Shown here: positions 51,855 through 62,081 of the stretch, one piece after another
Layout of the letters: the number at the start of each line of letters is the position of its first letter
How positions within the stretch are numbered: position 1 is the first letter of the stretch
Origin: Aurantibacter_A sp965215845
GTDB lineage: Bacteria > Bacteroidota > Bacteroidia > Flavobacteriales > Flavobacteriaceae
NCBI GenBank assembly: GCA_965215845.1
Contig: CBDCEL010000003.1
Location: 558,001 to 622,000 of the forward strand
Reading direction: 5' to 3'
DNA length: 64,000 nucleotides
Position numbers and translations under genes: made by a program
The notes under the pieces: generated by a model
Told to the model about the DNA's origin: nothing
Databases searched by the model: none
Seen by the model: the letters and a program-made list of their open reading frames with translations, nothing else

Positions 51855-54587
51855 CTATTCGACGATCTCATATAATATTTCGCTCCGCCCTACCCCGCCT
51901 TCGTTTAAAATAACGCCTTCGCAAATAACCAAAACCTTTCCCGATATATCACTGTTAAAGAATTTCACTGTAGCCTTCCCCAAAGAGTCGGTTCTTACAT
52001 CGGCCTGCCAATGAATCAGTCGTCTTAAATCTGGAGTTTCGGAGTCTTCATCCGGATTATCATAAGCGGGACTATAAAATTCCCTTTTTGGGGAAAACTC
52101 AGGAGTGGATGCCTTCAACAAATTGGTTTTCTCAGGGAATGCTCCGAAAATCCCTTTGCCAGCATAGGTATAGATGGCCAATATGGCCGGAAACGAGGGT
52201 GGCATAGAACCACCCCTAGCCTCGGGAAAGACCTCATAAAAGTAACGGTTGGCATCTGCCGTACCTTTCAAAATCTCCACACTTTTGACTGCTTTAAGCG
52301 GAAGTTCGGGGATTAAACTAAAAAAATCGATCCTAACAGGTAGGCCATCTACCAAAACGTAAGTAAAGTCCGCACCATATACGCTGGCGTATAAAAAACT
52401 ATTTGGCAATTTACCCACCCTTTTCACCGATAGTTCTTGGGGATAATTGAATAACAGCCATTTATAAAGTTGGTTGGTCCAATTTTTCTCCTTGGCCAAC
52501 AATTCCTTGTTGTCGATGACCACATCTGGCATACCATGTATCGCCTTCATCTTTTCCCTTTCCGGTGTCATGATATAATCGCTGACCACTACTTCATCCA
52601 AGGCAATGGTATTTGGCAATAAATAAGGGTCTTGGGCAATATCATTAACTATTCGCTTGGTTACCGTCTTTTCGATTATGGTATCCACTGGGGCGATTAT
52701 TTCCTCCATTATATAATCGATTTCAGGTATGTCCCTTTTATTGAGGTTGACCTTGAAGGTGGCATTCTTTCGAACCGAAGAGGCTGGTTCTATTACAAAC
52801 TTCTTGCCTTCGCCATAACTATCGTCCAATTCAAAATTGAAATATCCGGTACTATCGATTGCCTGGTGGTAAATAGCCGGATTCTCTCCAAAAGTCATCA
52901 GGGCCAAATCGAATTTTTCATCTTTAAAGCGTTTTCCTTTTTTCCGTTTCTGAACACCCCCTATATAGCCAGAAAGTGCCAAGCCCTTTTCTGGTTGAAC
53001 AATTTTCGGCCTTCGTGGTGAATCATATTTGTAATTCGTCCAACCTTGCGTCAACATCAAATAATCCAAATCCTCTAGATGACGCTCATCCTCAAAATAA
53101 TAAGATGGGTTTTCAATTTCACCTCTAATATCTGACTCCAACAAAAGGTAGGATAGGATATTTCTCTTGGCAAGGTTAGTCTTTTCAAAATACTCCTTGG
53201 CCACAGCCATCACAGAAACGGAGGACTCAACGGGCCTTTCCCCTTTGCTAGTACTTAATTTAACCATAATACTATCGCGCATTCCATATTGACTTTTATC
53301 GATCTCGACCTTTAAATCTAGATTTATTTCAGGCTTGTAATTATAAAAATGACGCTCGGCGATCGGCAAATATTGTGAGTTGTAAAGTGTGGCACCTATC
53401 AGACCGTTGGGCAGTCCCGCGCTTTTGAGAGCATAGGTCAACGATCCGTTTTTCATGAAGGCTTGAAGCAGATAAATATCTTTGCCCCGATGATACAACT
53501 TGATGAAAACACTATCGGTTATTCTGGGGTTAGCCTTTAAAACAATGCGTTTCGAAGATCCTTGGTCGACTACCCGCATTACCGAACCTTGAGATTGGGC
53601 CCTCGGAATCGGAAATCTGTAGGTTTCCCCATTTTTTGAGTGCACAACTCCGAAATAGTTTTTGCCCTTTTCCGGTAACAATTGAAATTTGCCCATCCCG
53701 AGTTGATTACTTTTAAAAGAGGTCAATTCATTGTCTGCATTATCGACGATCATGCCTTGAATTTCTTCACCTTTTCCCTTATAGTTCAAGTATTTAAACC
53801 CAACTGTGCTTTTAACGCCAACGACCAATGTTCCACTTTCCGGAAAAAAATCCAAAGACCCGAAATTCTCATCTAGAACAATTGACTTTGAATAAGTCTT
53901 GTTCTGTGTCTTTAGCTTAAATCGCAAGGTCTTGACCTCACTTTCAATCTCGTGTTTTACGTAAATGGGATGGTTCCTTTTTTGCCTAAGCTGCACTGAA
54001 TCGACGTCATCCTTCCAGTTCAAATACAACATCGCCCTTCCTTTGTGCAGGCTATCAAGCTCGTTCGGGTACACTCTGGAGGACACTACGTTTTTTTCAC
54101 TGTTGACCCTTTTTTCAATGGCAATATCCCGAATGGGGTCTATTTTGTCTTCCGGTCTTTTAAAATTGAAAACGTCGATATAGGTAGAAAACATAAAATC
54201 GTTTCCAAAGTTTTTGTTCCATTCAGTGTAGGCCCGAATCAAATATTTGCCTTCAGGATAATTGCCATGCAACTGGAAAAAGCCCTCGGTAATACCATTT
54301 TCCAATTTCAAGATTTTGCTGTCGATTATCCGTTTATCGATGGGTTCTATCAATTCTACATGCAAAATGCCACTTATAGTCGATAAAGAGATGTCATAGG
54401 CATCGGCTACAACGGCCTTGAACCAAATGGTCTCAGAGGTATTGAACGCCTTTCCTGTGAGTTGTAGATAGACCTTTTCGGCATCCATCGAATTTGCAGG
54501 TACAGGTTCTACCTCAAATTTTTTTTGGGCTGCGCAAAAAAAGGTCGTCAACAGTAATATAATACAGCAAAGTGTTCGATATGGCAT
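51855..54587 (-). CDS. large secreted MG2-like protein with TonB plug-like module
   Basis: About 910 aa from ATG 54587 (signal PYRTLCCIILLLTTFFCAAQ). An MG2/alpha-2-macroglobulin-like beta-sandwich (about 25-130; EKVYLQLTGKAFNTSETIWFK), a second strand-rich region, and a C-terminal module (about 650-800) resembling a TonB receptor plug: ALDEVVVSDY, YVLVDGLPVRI, KAVKSVEILKGTADANRYF. No barrel follows. This layout recurs in Bacteroidota, usually of unknown function, probably on the outer membrane. Confidence 0.75.
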   Translation of the reverse strand: MPYRTLCCIILLLTTFFCAAQKKFEVEPVPANSMDAEKVYLQLTGKAFNTSETIWFKAVVADAYDISLSTISGILHVELIEPIDKRIIDSKILKLENGITEGFFQLHGNYPEGKYLIRAYTEWNKNFGNDFMFSTYIDVFNFKRPEDKIDPIRDIAIEKRVNSEKNVVSSRVYPNELDSLHKGRAMLYLNWKDDVDSVQLRQKRNHPIYVKHEIESEVKTLRFKLKTQNKTYSKSIVLDENFGSLDFFPESGTLVVGVKSTVGFKYLNYKGKGEEIQGMIVDNADNELTSFKSNQLGMGKFQLLPEKGKNYFGVVHSKNGETYRFPIPRAQSQGSVMRVVDQGSSKRIVLKANPRITDSVFIKLYHRGKDIYLLQAFMKNGSLTYALKSAGLPNGLIGATLYNSQYLPIAERHFYNYKPEINLDLKVEIDKSQYGMRDSIMVKLSTSKGERPVESSVSVMAVAKEYFEKTNLAKRNILSYLLLESDIRGEIENPSYYFEDERHLEDLDYLMLTQGWTNYKYDSPRRPKIVQPEKGLALSGYIGGVQKRKKGKRFKDEKFDLALMTFGENPAIYHQAIDSTGYFNFELDDSYGEGKKFVIEPASSVRKNATFKVNLNKRDIPEIDYIMEEIIAPVDTIIEKTVTKRIVNDIAQDPYLLPNTIALDEVVVSDYIMTPEREKMKAIHGMPDVVIDNKELLAKEKNWTNQLYKWLLFNYPQELSVKRVGKLPNSFLYASVYGADFTYVLVDGLPVRIDFFSLIPELPLKAVKSVEILKGTADANRYFYEVFPEARGGSMPPSFPAILAIYTYAGKGIFGAFPEKTNLLKASTPEFSPKREFYSPAYDNPDEDSETPDLRRLIHWQADVRTDSLGKATVKFFNSDISGKVLVICEGVILNEGGVGRSEILYEIVE

Positions 54588-54629
54588 CACTCCCGAAATT
54601 GAAAGAAAGTTACAAAAGTTTGCCAACGG

Positions 54630-56039
54630 CTATACCTCGAACTTTTTCCAATGACCCTTTTTAAACCATATCATGGCAATAATGGCCAGAAGCACTTCGG
54701 CCAAGGTAATCGCCACAAATACACCCACAGCCCCATACCCAAAGGTCAATGCGGCCAAATACGCCAAGGGCAATTGAAACAACCAAAAAGCAAAAAAATT
54801 GATCTTGGTGGGCGTTCCCGTATCACCGGCACCATTAAAGGCTTGGGTAACGACCATTCCGTAGGCATAAAAGACATAGCCCGCCGCGATGATTTGTAGG
54901 CAAAGCCCGCCATTTTCCACAACAACGGGGTTGTCATTGAACCAACCGACTATTTCAGGTGCAAATAGCAAATAGATCACCGAAACTACGGCCATAAAAA
55001 TTGCGTTGTACTTGCCTGTTTTCCAAACGGACTTTTCGGCACGTTCGGGTTGCTTGGCACCCAGATTCTGACCAACCAATGTTGCGGCTGCATTGCTCAT
55101 GCCCCAAGAAGGCATCAGGGTGAACATCATCACGCGAATTGCAATGGTGTAGCCCGCAAGTACCTCACTTCCGAACTCGGACATTATTCGCATTAGGAAA
55201 ACCCAGCTCGAGGTACCGATCAAAAATTGAGCGATTCCACCTAGGGAAACTCGAATCAGGTTGAGCATTACCTTAAGATTCAAAGCAATATCGCCAAGGG
55301 CCAGACGAATACGGCCCCATCCAAAGAACAAAATACCCAACTGAAACAAAACGGCGGTCCCCCGACCGATATTCGTTGCAATAGCGGCCCCCATGACCCC
55401 ATACTCAGGAACGGGTCCCCATCCAAAAATAAAAATGGGATCCAAAATAATGTTCAGTCCGTTTGAAAGCACCAAGGTCCACATGGCAATGGAGGCATCC
55501 CCTGCCCCACGGAAAATGGCATTGATCAAGAAAAGCAGCAAAATCGTAATGTTACCCCCTATCAACCATTGGGTATAGCCGTACCCCTCTTCGATTAAGT
55601 CTGGTTCCGCTCCCATCAGGCCCAGAATTTCCTTGGCGTACAAAAACCCGATGAAACCTACAAGAATGGAAACGACAATACCCAACCCGATGGCCTGAAC
55701 GGCGGCTTCCCTGGCTCCTTGAACATCTTTTTCCCCAATTCTTCTGGCCACCACAGCGGTAGCTGCCATACTCAGGCCAATGGCAACGGCATATACCAAA
55801 GTAATCACCGACTCGGTCAAACCAATGGTCGCCACCGCATTTACGCTTACCTGGGATACATAGGCAATGTCGACAATGGCAAAAATGGATTCCATCATCA
55901 TCTCCAAAATCATCGGAATGGAAAGCATAAAAATCGCCTTGCGAATGCTGCCGGTAGTGAAATCGATTTCTTTGCCGCTGATGGCGGTAACAAAGTAGCG
56001 GTACAGCTTTTTGAATGTAAGTTTATTGGGTTGTGTCAT
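54630..56039 (-). CDS. MATE family efflux transporter
   Basis: 469 aa, about 12 hydrophobic helices in two related halves. SIPMILEMMMESIFAIVDIAYVS at helix 1 and IGRGTAVLFQLGILFFGWG mid-protein are MATE/NorM-like. The drug/sodium or proton antiport activity is known for the family; cargo here is unknown. It follows the large MG2-like gene's upstream end by 42 bases, same strand, so the two may be co-transcribed. Confidence 0.88.
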   Translation of the reverse strand: MTQPNKLTFKKLYRYFVTAISGKEIDFTTGSIRKAIFMLSIPMILEMMMESIFAIVDIAYVSQVSVNAVATIGLTESVITLVYAVAIGLSMAATAVVARRIGEKDVQGAREAAVQAIGLGIVVSILVGFIGFLYAKEILGLMGAEPDLIEEGYGYTQWLIGGNITILLLFLINAIFRGAGDASIAMWTLVLSNGLNIILDPIFIFGWGPVPEYGVMGAAIATNIGRGTAVLFQLGILFFGWGRIRLALGDIALNLKVMLNLIRVSLGGIAQFLIGTSSWVFLMRIMSEFGSEVLAGYTIAIRVMMFTLMPSWGMSNAAATLVGQNLGAKQPERAEKSVWKTGKYNAIFMAVVSVIYLLFAPEIVGWFNDNPVVVENGGLCLQIIAAGYVFYAYGMVVTQAFNGAGDTGTPTKINFFAFWLFQLPLAYLAALTFGYGAVGVFVAITLAEVLLAIIAMIWFKKGHWKKFEV

Positions 56040-56046
56040 TATAAAA

Positions 56047-56146
56047 GAATTATGTTGTAAGAAGGAAAATAATGTCAGTGCTCGACCGAAGTTGATCGAC
56101 TATATATTGGCCTTTGGCCCTGTGACATCTATAAAAAACATAATTC
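56047..56146. repeat. 10-base inverted repeat upstream of the MATE gene
   Basis: GAATTATGTT (56047-56056) and AACATAATTC (56137-56146), perfect, 80 bases apart, in the 169-base gap between the MATE start and the ccsBA stop. Role unknown. Confidence 0.5.
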
Positions 56147-56208
56147 TATAACTTCATGATGGGACGAAGATGCAACAAAAATTTGTAAAAAGAAAATTGA
56201 GGCCTTCG

Positions 56209-59200
56209 TTATTTAGCGTAATTCACCTTGTACCGCCAATAACTGACCACTCCTAAAATGCCCAAGCCAAGAATGATATATTTTACATAATCGGGAGTAA
56301 TGGCCGCCGCTCCGCTTTGACCATAACTATGTAAACCGACCAGGTAATAATTGACTCCGAAATAGGTCATCATTACGCTGCCCACCGCCGCCAGGCTCAT
56401 AAAATTGAAGGCCCATTTGCTACGCAGCCCTGGAATCAATCGCATGTGAATGATAAATGCGTAGACCATAATCGTAATCAATGCCCAGGTTTCCTTTGGG
56501 TCCCACCCCCAATAACGCCCCCAACTTTCATTGGCCCACTGACCGCCCAAAAAATTGCCGATCGTCAACATGACCAGACCGACGGTCAAGACCAGTTCGT
56601 TGATAATGGTCAATTCATCCAAGTTGAGCTTCATGCGTTTCTTGTTCTTTTTGGTGGTCAGCGAAATCAGCAGCAAACTTGTTAGGCCCAAGATTCCGCC
56701 AATCAGCAATGGACCATAACTGCCCACGATAACGGCCACGTGGATCATGAGCCAATAACTATCCAGGACCGGAACGAGATTTGCGATTGCCGGATCCACC
56801 CAGTTCCAACTTGCGATAGTCAACAACATACAGGCAACAAAGGCCGTGGCCGCCAATGTGATATCACTTTTTCTCGCAAACAACAAGCCCATGCCCATAG
56901 TTGCCCATGAAACATAGATTATGCTTTCATAGGCATCACTCCAAGGTGCATGGCCTGAAATATACCATCGTAATACCAGACCGGCCGTATGCCAGATAAA
57001 AAGGATGATGATGATTCCCTTTAAGGCATAGGTCAGTGCTTTCCATAATTCTTGGTGGGAAAAAATTCGGCCCAAATACTGAAACGGAACCAGAGTGACC
57101 GCCAGTCTCTTCGAAGAAAGGTCTTTTTCACCTAACCGGCCTTTAACCGACGAATTTGACTCGGCGAAGATTCTCCAAATCAATATGAGGAAAAGCAAAA
57201 TTCCGACGGTCCCGTACAGCTTGTAAAGATGATTGAAAATGTTCAACTTGTTGTAAATCACTTCCGCTTTGACCTTCTCAGGGGGTGGCAATACCTCACT
57301 ACCGTGGTTCTTCTGGTTTTGATGAAAGGCGGCCAAAAGTTTTTCGGCGTCAGCGTAGTCGCCTGTTTGTTTTGCCTTTTGCAACGTTATCAAATAATAC
57401 GGAATCGCGTTTTTGATAAAATTCGCATATAGCGAGTCGGACACCTGGTATTGTCCATCCCGAAATTCAACATCGGATATCCACTTGTTGTTTTCATCGT
57501 TCAAAAGTGGAAAGATTTTCACGATTTGACCTCCTAGCGCCTGATTCAACAGGCTGATCCGAATATGCGCCTGCTCGATGTCTTTTTCGAAGGCATCGGG
57601 ATTGTTCGTTGTTGTCGCCTCAAGAAGTACCGATTCTAGCTTATAATTGCCCTTTTCGTCAAAGAAATCGGTGGCCTTGACATATTTCTGACCCTCTGGA
57701 ATATCGATAATATGTCTGATGCTATCGTTTTTGGCAAACTTGTCCAAAATTATGAACTCGGTATTGTACCAAACCGCAGGATTCATCATCATCGATAAAA
57801 AGACCTGATCTGAGTTCATGCCGTTGAACTCATCCCCGCGGCTTAACTTCCGTAGCAATTCGGAGGAAAACGTATTGATAGGCTTCATCCGTCCCCCTTC
57901 GTCTTGAATGATAAGCTTTCCGAACTTCTCGGCATGTTCTTTGGGCACCAAAGTCGCCTGCAAAACAGAATCTACCTGCTCTTGGGTAGGCATTGCGCTG
58001 TGGTCATGCCCGTCGTCAACTGAATGTTCTTGGGCGTTTACGCTAAAAAATATGCCGATGAGCAAGGAGGTCGCCAATTTTGCCTTCTTGGCCTTGACTT
58101 TTTTCAAGGCGCGACCAAGGTCCCTAAATCGAGTTTTTCCGAAGAACATGATACCCACCAATCCCAAATAGAGTAAAAAGTACCCAATATACGTTATCCA
58201 GGTACCCCATTGGTCGTGATTCACGGAAAGAACTGTTCCTTTTTCATCGGGATGAAAGCTCGATTGAAAAAATCGATAACCGCGATGATCAAGAATATTG
58301 TTCATAAAAATATCGTAATCGAACGGACGCTCATCTATCACCGTGACCTTGCTCATAAACGAAGCGTAGCCCTTTTCGGTTCCCGGGTATTTCTCGGCAA
58401 TGAAATCATTCAACTTCACCGAGAAGGGAAGTTCGTACACCTTTGACCCGTAACTTAGGTTAAAATCGAGTCCACCAACCGTAAACTTAGAGGAATTGGC
58501 AGTACCCGAGGCGCCCAACAATTTTTTCTCGACCTTTTCATTGCCAACTGAGACCGCTACCACAAGTGCATCAAGGTCATTCTCTGTGCGTTCTTTTTCA
58601 GGAATGGCAACCACACCTTCACTACCTTTGACCAATGGTTCGGGAATCACAAATTGCATTCCGGCCACGGAATACAATGACCTTAGATGTAAGGTCTGAA
58701 CACTGTCTTTCAAAAGGTTGCCCTGAAAGCGGTCGGCCATTCGCATAAAATTTCCTTCAAATGGCGATTCAATGGAATAGCTACCGTCAATTGTTGAAAT
58801 ATTGATGGCGCCTTCCGTAGCATTGTTCAACGAGAAAAGCACCCCATGAATACTGGCTACCTCGCCATTCTCCAAATAATGCTCATGGCGCGTGCCGTCA
58901 CCTGCCTCTACTATCTTTAACAATTCGATACCATTGGCATCGGGAATCATGCCCTTTTTTGCGCCCTTGATGAAATCGACATATGAAATAGTAAAAGACT
59001 GTCCATTAAAATCATATGACCAAGGCAAGCTAGATTTCAGTCCTTCCGGCGTAACGATCAAGTCGTCTTGCAAAGTTCTGCGAACGGAATCGCCGGCCCC
59101 ACCAACGCTAGCCGTCAAATACGTTTTGTCTGAGTAGAAGACACGTTCTGTTTTGCCCTCTCGAATCGGCATTCGCCCTTCATAACTAATATAACGCGTC

Positions 59201-59484
59201 ACAAAGGCACCGCCAATGATGAGAATCCAAGAAAGGTGTAGTACAAGAACAGGCCATTTTTCCCACCGAAAAAGGCGATATCTTGAAATGTTTCCGATGA
59301 AATTGATCATAAAGACACCCATGATGGCTTCAAACCACCAGGTGTTGTAAATAAAAATTCGGGCGGTGGCCGTGCTATACTTGCTTTCGACTAAAGTACC
59401 TACGGCCATCGCAGTCGCAAAAATGATGAAAAGTACCGCGGTCAATCTTGTCGAAAAAAGTATATTCTTGAGCCTCGATATCAT
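56209..59484 (-). CDS. fused ResB/CcsA cytochrome c maturation protein (CcsBA)
   Basis: 1091 aa. The N-terminal ResB-like part (1-450) has four helices (TAVLFIIFATAMAVGTLVESK; WPVLVLHLSWILIIGGAFV; TWITYIGYFLLYLGLVGIMFF), with a large periplasmic domain. A His-rich stretch (SVDDGHDHSAMP) and a second periplasmic region (about 490-780) follow, then a CcsA/CcmC-type C-terminus (about 800-1091) with the haem-binding ESWGRYWGWDPKETWAL tryptophan motif. It exports haem and attaches it to c-type cytochromes (System II). The SorB-like cytochrome in this window would need it. Confidence 0.93.
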   Translation of the reverse strand: MISRLKNILFSTRLTAVLFIIFATAMAVGTLVESKYSTATARIFIYNTWWFEAIMGVFMINFIGNISRYRLFRWEKWPVLVLHLSWILIIGGAFVTRYISYEGRMPIREGKTERVFYSDKTYLTASVGGAGDSVRRTLQDDLIVTPEGLKSSLPWSYDFNGQSFTISYVDFIKGAKKGMIPDANGIELLKIVEAGDGTRHEHYLENGEVASIHGVLFSLNNATEGAINISTIDGSYSIESPFEGNFMRMADRFQGNLLKDSVQTLHLRSLYSVAGMQFVIPEPLVKGSEGVVAIPEKERTENDLDALVVAVSVGNEKVEKKLLGASGTANSSKFTVGGLDFNLSYGSKVYELPFSVKLNDFIAEKYPGTEKGYASFMSKVTVIDERPFDYDIFMNNILDHRGYRFFQSSFHPDEKGTVLSVNHDQWGTWITYIGYFLLYLGLVGIMFFGKTRFRDLGRALKKVKAKKAKLATSLLIGIFFSVNAQEHSVDDGHDHSAMPTQEQVDSVLQATLVPKEHAEKFGKLIIQDEGGRMKPINTFSSELLRKLSRGDEFNGMNSDQVFLSMMMNPAVWYNTEFIILDKFAKNDSIRHIIDIPEGQKYVKATDFFDEKGNYKLESVLLEATTTNNPDAFEKDIEQAHIRISLLNQALGGQIVKIFPLLNDENNKWISDVEFRDGQYQVSDSLYANFIKNAIPYYLITLQKAKQTGDYADAEKLLAAFHQNQKNHGSEVLPPPEKVKAEVIYNKLNIFNHLYKLYGTVGILLFLILIWRIFAESNSSVKGRLGEKDLSSKRLAVTLVPFQYLGRIFSHQELWKALTYALKGIIIILFIWHTAGLVLRWYISGHAPWSDAYESIIYVSWATMGMGLLFARKSDITLAATAFVACMLLTIASWNWVDPAIANLVPVLDSYWLMIHVAVIVGSYGPLLIGGILGLTSLLLISLTTKKNKKRMKLNLDELTIINELVLTVGLVMLTIGNFLGGQWANESWGRYWGWDPKETWALITIMVYAFIIHMRLIPGLRSKWAFNFMSLAAVGSVMMTYFGVNYYLVGLHSYGQSGAAAITPDYVKYIILGLGILGVVSYWRYKVNYAK

Positions 59485-59788
59485 TGGTCTGTATGCTTTG
59501 ATTTGCGCTCCCGCAAAAGTAGCTTGTTTTTATCAATAAGTTAAGGGCCATAGTGCTAAAATCGAGCTAAATTTAGAAAAATGGCAAAACCTACCGATGA
59601 ATGTCGGAGGTACCCAAAACGGTCTTTTTAAAAGCAAACGTGCCCTCACCTATATCATCGTCTAGCAGGTTGCGGACGATTTATCGAAATGATCCGTTTT
59701 TTCACGGTCAAACATTTTGGTCAGCACTTTCACTTTACAAATGGGGCGGCATGCTCTTTTTTCATATATTTAAATAAAAAACTTAGTT
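59485..59788. other. intergenic region, no gene seen
   Basis: AT-rich divergent spacer between ccsBA and the plus-strand lipoprotein gene. TATATTTA about 22 bases before the lipoprotein ATG is near the -7 consensus; no RNA or repeat is evident. Confidence 0.5.
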
Positions 59789-60166
59789 ATGAAAAGAAAG
59801 GAGTTTATTCAAAAAGCCATGGGCACCATATTCGTTGCTCTCCCTGGCTATGCTTTGGTTGGATGTTCAAGTTCAGATGATGGGGCCGAAACGCCAAATC
59901 CTAACCCGACCGGTGAGGTAGATTGCCTTGCCAATGGTACCGGAGTTACTATCGGAACAAATCATGGCCACACCCTTACCGTTTCCAAAGAAGATGTGAA
60001 TGCCGCAGCGGCAAAAACGTATTCAATTCAGGGATCCTCTGGGCACGATCATATGGTGACCATTTCAGCGGAGGATTTCGGGAAACTTAAAAATAAGACC
60101 GCGATTTCGGTTACTTCCACCAATGATGCCGGCCACACGCATAACGTGGCGGTATCGTGCGCATAG
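59789..60166 (+). CDS. small His-rich lipoprotein, unknown function
   Basis: 125 aa. Signal peptide MKRKEFIQKAMGTIFVALPG ending in a lipobox (LVGCSSSDD, Cys26); the start resembles a Tat-type signal but lacks a second Arg. The mature part carries three Gly-His clusters (NHGHTLTV, GSSGHDHMVTI, DAGHTHNVAVSC) and two Cys (one near residue 47, the other next to last). The spacing of G-H-x-H motifs suggests metal binding. I do not recognise the family. Placed divergent from ccsBA, it may take part in redox or metal handling. Confidence 0.7.
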   Translation: MKRKEFIQKAMGTIFVALPGYALVGCSSSDDGAETPNPNPTGEVDCLANGTGVTIGTNHGHTLTVSKEDVNAAAAKTYSIQGSSGHDHMVTISAEDFGKLKNKTAISVTSTNDAGHTHNVAVSCA

Positions 60167-60218
60167 GTCCTCATAAGGGGCCAAATGGGTTATTGAAATA
60201 TATCGCTAATTTTGCGGC

Positions 60219-60944
60219 ATGATCAAAGTGATCCTTGTCGGGAGAGGTAACCTTGCATATCATCTGGAGAGGGCATTTCAGTCGTCGGCGGGAATCGAAC
60301 TCCTTGCCGTCGCAGATAGTAGAAAGAAACCTGATCTTGTTTTGTTGGAGCAGGCCGATATCTGTATTCTGGCCGTCAGCGACGGCGCAATCAAAGAGGT
60401 CGCACATAGATTCCCTAAGGGAAGACATTTGCTGGCACACACCTCGGGAAGTGTTCCGTTGGAAGAAATCAGCTCTGCCCGCAGGGCGGTTTTTTACCCC
60501 TTGCAAACTTTTTCAAAGGGAAATCCCGTTGATTTTTCGAATATTCCAATTTGCATTGAGGCGGCGCAAAAAGAAGATGCCAAATTGGTACGAAAGGTCG
60601 CAACCAGTATTTCGGGCGAGGTGCAATATGTTTCCTCCATCCAAAGAAAGCAGTTGCATCTGGCCGCGGTATTTGCCAATAACTTCACAAATCACTGTTA
60701 TCAAATAGCAAGTGAAGTTTGCGAAAAACACAAATTGTCTTTCGATATTTTAAAACCCTTGATTTCTGAAACAACCAATAAGGTAATGTCCCTGTCGCCT
60801 TTTGATGCCCAAACAGGGCCCGCCCGGCGACAAGATGGGCAAACCATTCAAACGCACTTGGAGATGTTTGAAGATGACTTACAAAAGGAAATATATTCGC
60901 TACTGAGCAATTCAATTCAAAAAACGTATGGAAAAAAGCTATAA
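60219..60944 (+). CDS. DUF2520/Rossmann-like domain protein
   Basis: 241 aa. An N-terminal Rossmann fold (VILVGRGNLAYHLERAF) similar to F420/NADP oxidoreductase-like and ProC-type proteins, followed by the DUF2520 helical domain (about 120-241) with LHLAAVFANNFTNH. Mid-protein HTSGSVPLEEI and YPLQTFSKG are family hallmarks. Biochemical role unknown. It overlaps the KdsC-like gene by 17 bases, and this pair is widely conserved in Bacteroidota (recalled, not checked). Confidence 0.85.
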   Translation: MIKVILVGRGNLAYHLERAFQSSAGIELLAVADSRKKPDLVLLEQADICILAVSDGAIKEVAHRFPKGRHLLAHTSGSVPLEEISSARRAVFYPLQTFSKGNPVDFSNIPICIEAAQKEDAKLVRKVATSISGEVQYVSSIQRKQLHLAAVFANNFTNHCYQIASEVCEKHKLSFDILKPLISETTNKVMSLSPFDAQTGPARRQDGQTIQTHLEMFEDDLQKEIYSLLSNSIQKTYGKKL

Positions 60945-61455
60945 AGCTTATCTTAAAGACATCACGACCTTTGTTTTTGATGTCGATGGTGTACTGACCG
61001 ATGGTACAGTCTTGATTTCGAGCGAGGGCGAACTGCTACGCACGATGAATGTAAAAGATGGCTATGCCTTGAAAACTGCTGTTACCAAGGGTTACAATGT
61101 ATGCATCATCACCGGGGGAAACAACCCAGGTGTCAAGCTGAGGCTCCAAGGTCTGGGTATCACCGATTTTTACATGAACGCGCATTTAAAGGCCGAACAT
61201 CTCGATGAATATCTTGACATACATGAAATAAAGCCTGAAAGCGTTCTATACATGGGCGATGATATGCCAGACATTCCGGCGATGAAAAGGGTCGCCCTAC
61301 CCTGTTGCCCGCAAAATGCCGTACCGCAGGTAAAGGAGTCCGCAAAATATGTTTCGCATAAAAATGGCGGTGAGGGTTGTGCACGCGATGTAATCGAGCA
61401 GGTGCTAAAGGTCAGGGGCGATTGGGAAGGCAATTTCAGTGCGAAAAACGACTGA
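60928..61455 (+). CDS. KdsC-like HAD phosphatase
   Basis: 175 aa. HAD motif I FVFDVDGVLTDG (Asp18, Asp20), motif II near IITGGNN, and motif IV GDDMPDIPAM. This is the compact C0-type KDO-8-phosphate phosphatase family, which dephosphorylates KDO-8-P in lipopolysaccharide core synthesis. It overlaps the upstream DUF2520 gene and the downstream maf gene (TGATG). Confidence 0.88.
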   Translation: MEKSYKAYLKDITTFVFDVDGVLTDGTVLISSEGELLRTMNVKDGYALKTAVTKGYNVCIITGGNNPGVKLRLQGLGITDFYMNAHLKAEHLDEYLDIHEIKPESVLYMGDDMPDIPAMKRVALPCCPQNAVPQVKESAKYVSHKNGGEGCARDVIEQVLKVRGDWEGNFSAKND

Positions 61456-62048
61456 TGTCAATGCTCAAAAAGAAACTAGAGGGCTTTAAAATCATTTTGG
61501 CTTCGGGCTCCCCAAGAAGAAAGGAGTATTTCGAACAGTTGGGCCTTGATTTCGAGATTCGCTTAAAGAAAGTCAAAGAGGAATATCCCATCAATTTAAA
61601 AGGCGCTGAAATCTCCGAGTTTCTTGCAGAGCTTAAGGGAAGGCCATTTTTGTCCGGAATAGGTCCGATGGAGCTGGTAATAACTTCAGACACCATTGTT
61701 TGGCATGAAGACCGAGCCCTGGGCAAACCAAGGGATAAAGAGGAAGCCAAAAAGATGTTGGCGGCACTTTCGGGTAAATGGCATGAGGTAATCACCTCAG
61801 TGTGTATCAACTCAATCGATGGTCAAGAAACGCGATCTTGCATTACAAAAGTCAAGTTCAAAAAGCTTGAAAAATACGAAATCGACCATTATATAAACAG
61901 ATACAAACCCTATGACAAAGCTGGCGGATATGGTATTCAAGAATGGATCGGCCTAATCGCAATCGAAGAGATTCGAGGTTCATATACAAACGTCGTTGGG
62001 CTGCCGACCGAATTGGTCTATAAAATGCTTTGCGGGCGTACCGAATGA
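61455..62048 (+). CDS. maf: Maf-like nucleoside triphosphate pyrophosphatase
   Basis: 197 aa from ATG 61455. ILASGSPRRKE (active-site SxRR), VITSDTIVWHEDRALGKPRDKEEA and PYDKAGGYGIQEW are the three Maf motifs. Hydrolyses non-canonical or modified NTPs to NMPs. It starts inside the stop of the KdsC-like gene and is followed after 33 bases by a lipoprotein gene. Confidence 0.92.
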   Translation: MSMLKKKLEGFKIILASGSPRRKEYFEQLGLDFEIRLKKVKEEYPINLKGAEISEFLAELKGRPFLSGIGPMELVITSDTIVWHEDRALGKPRDKEEAKKMLAALSGKWHEVITSVCINSIDGQETRSCITKVKFKKLEKYEIDHYINRYKPYDKAGGYGIQEWIGLIAIEEIRGSYTNVVGLPTELVYKMLCGRTE

Positions 62049-62081
62049 CGAATTTTGAGTAACTTTATAAAAAAGATATTT

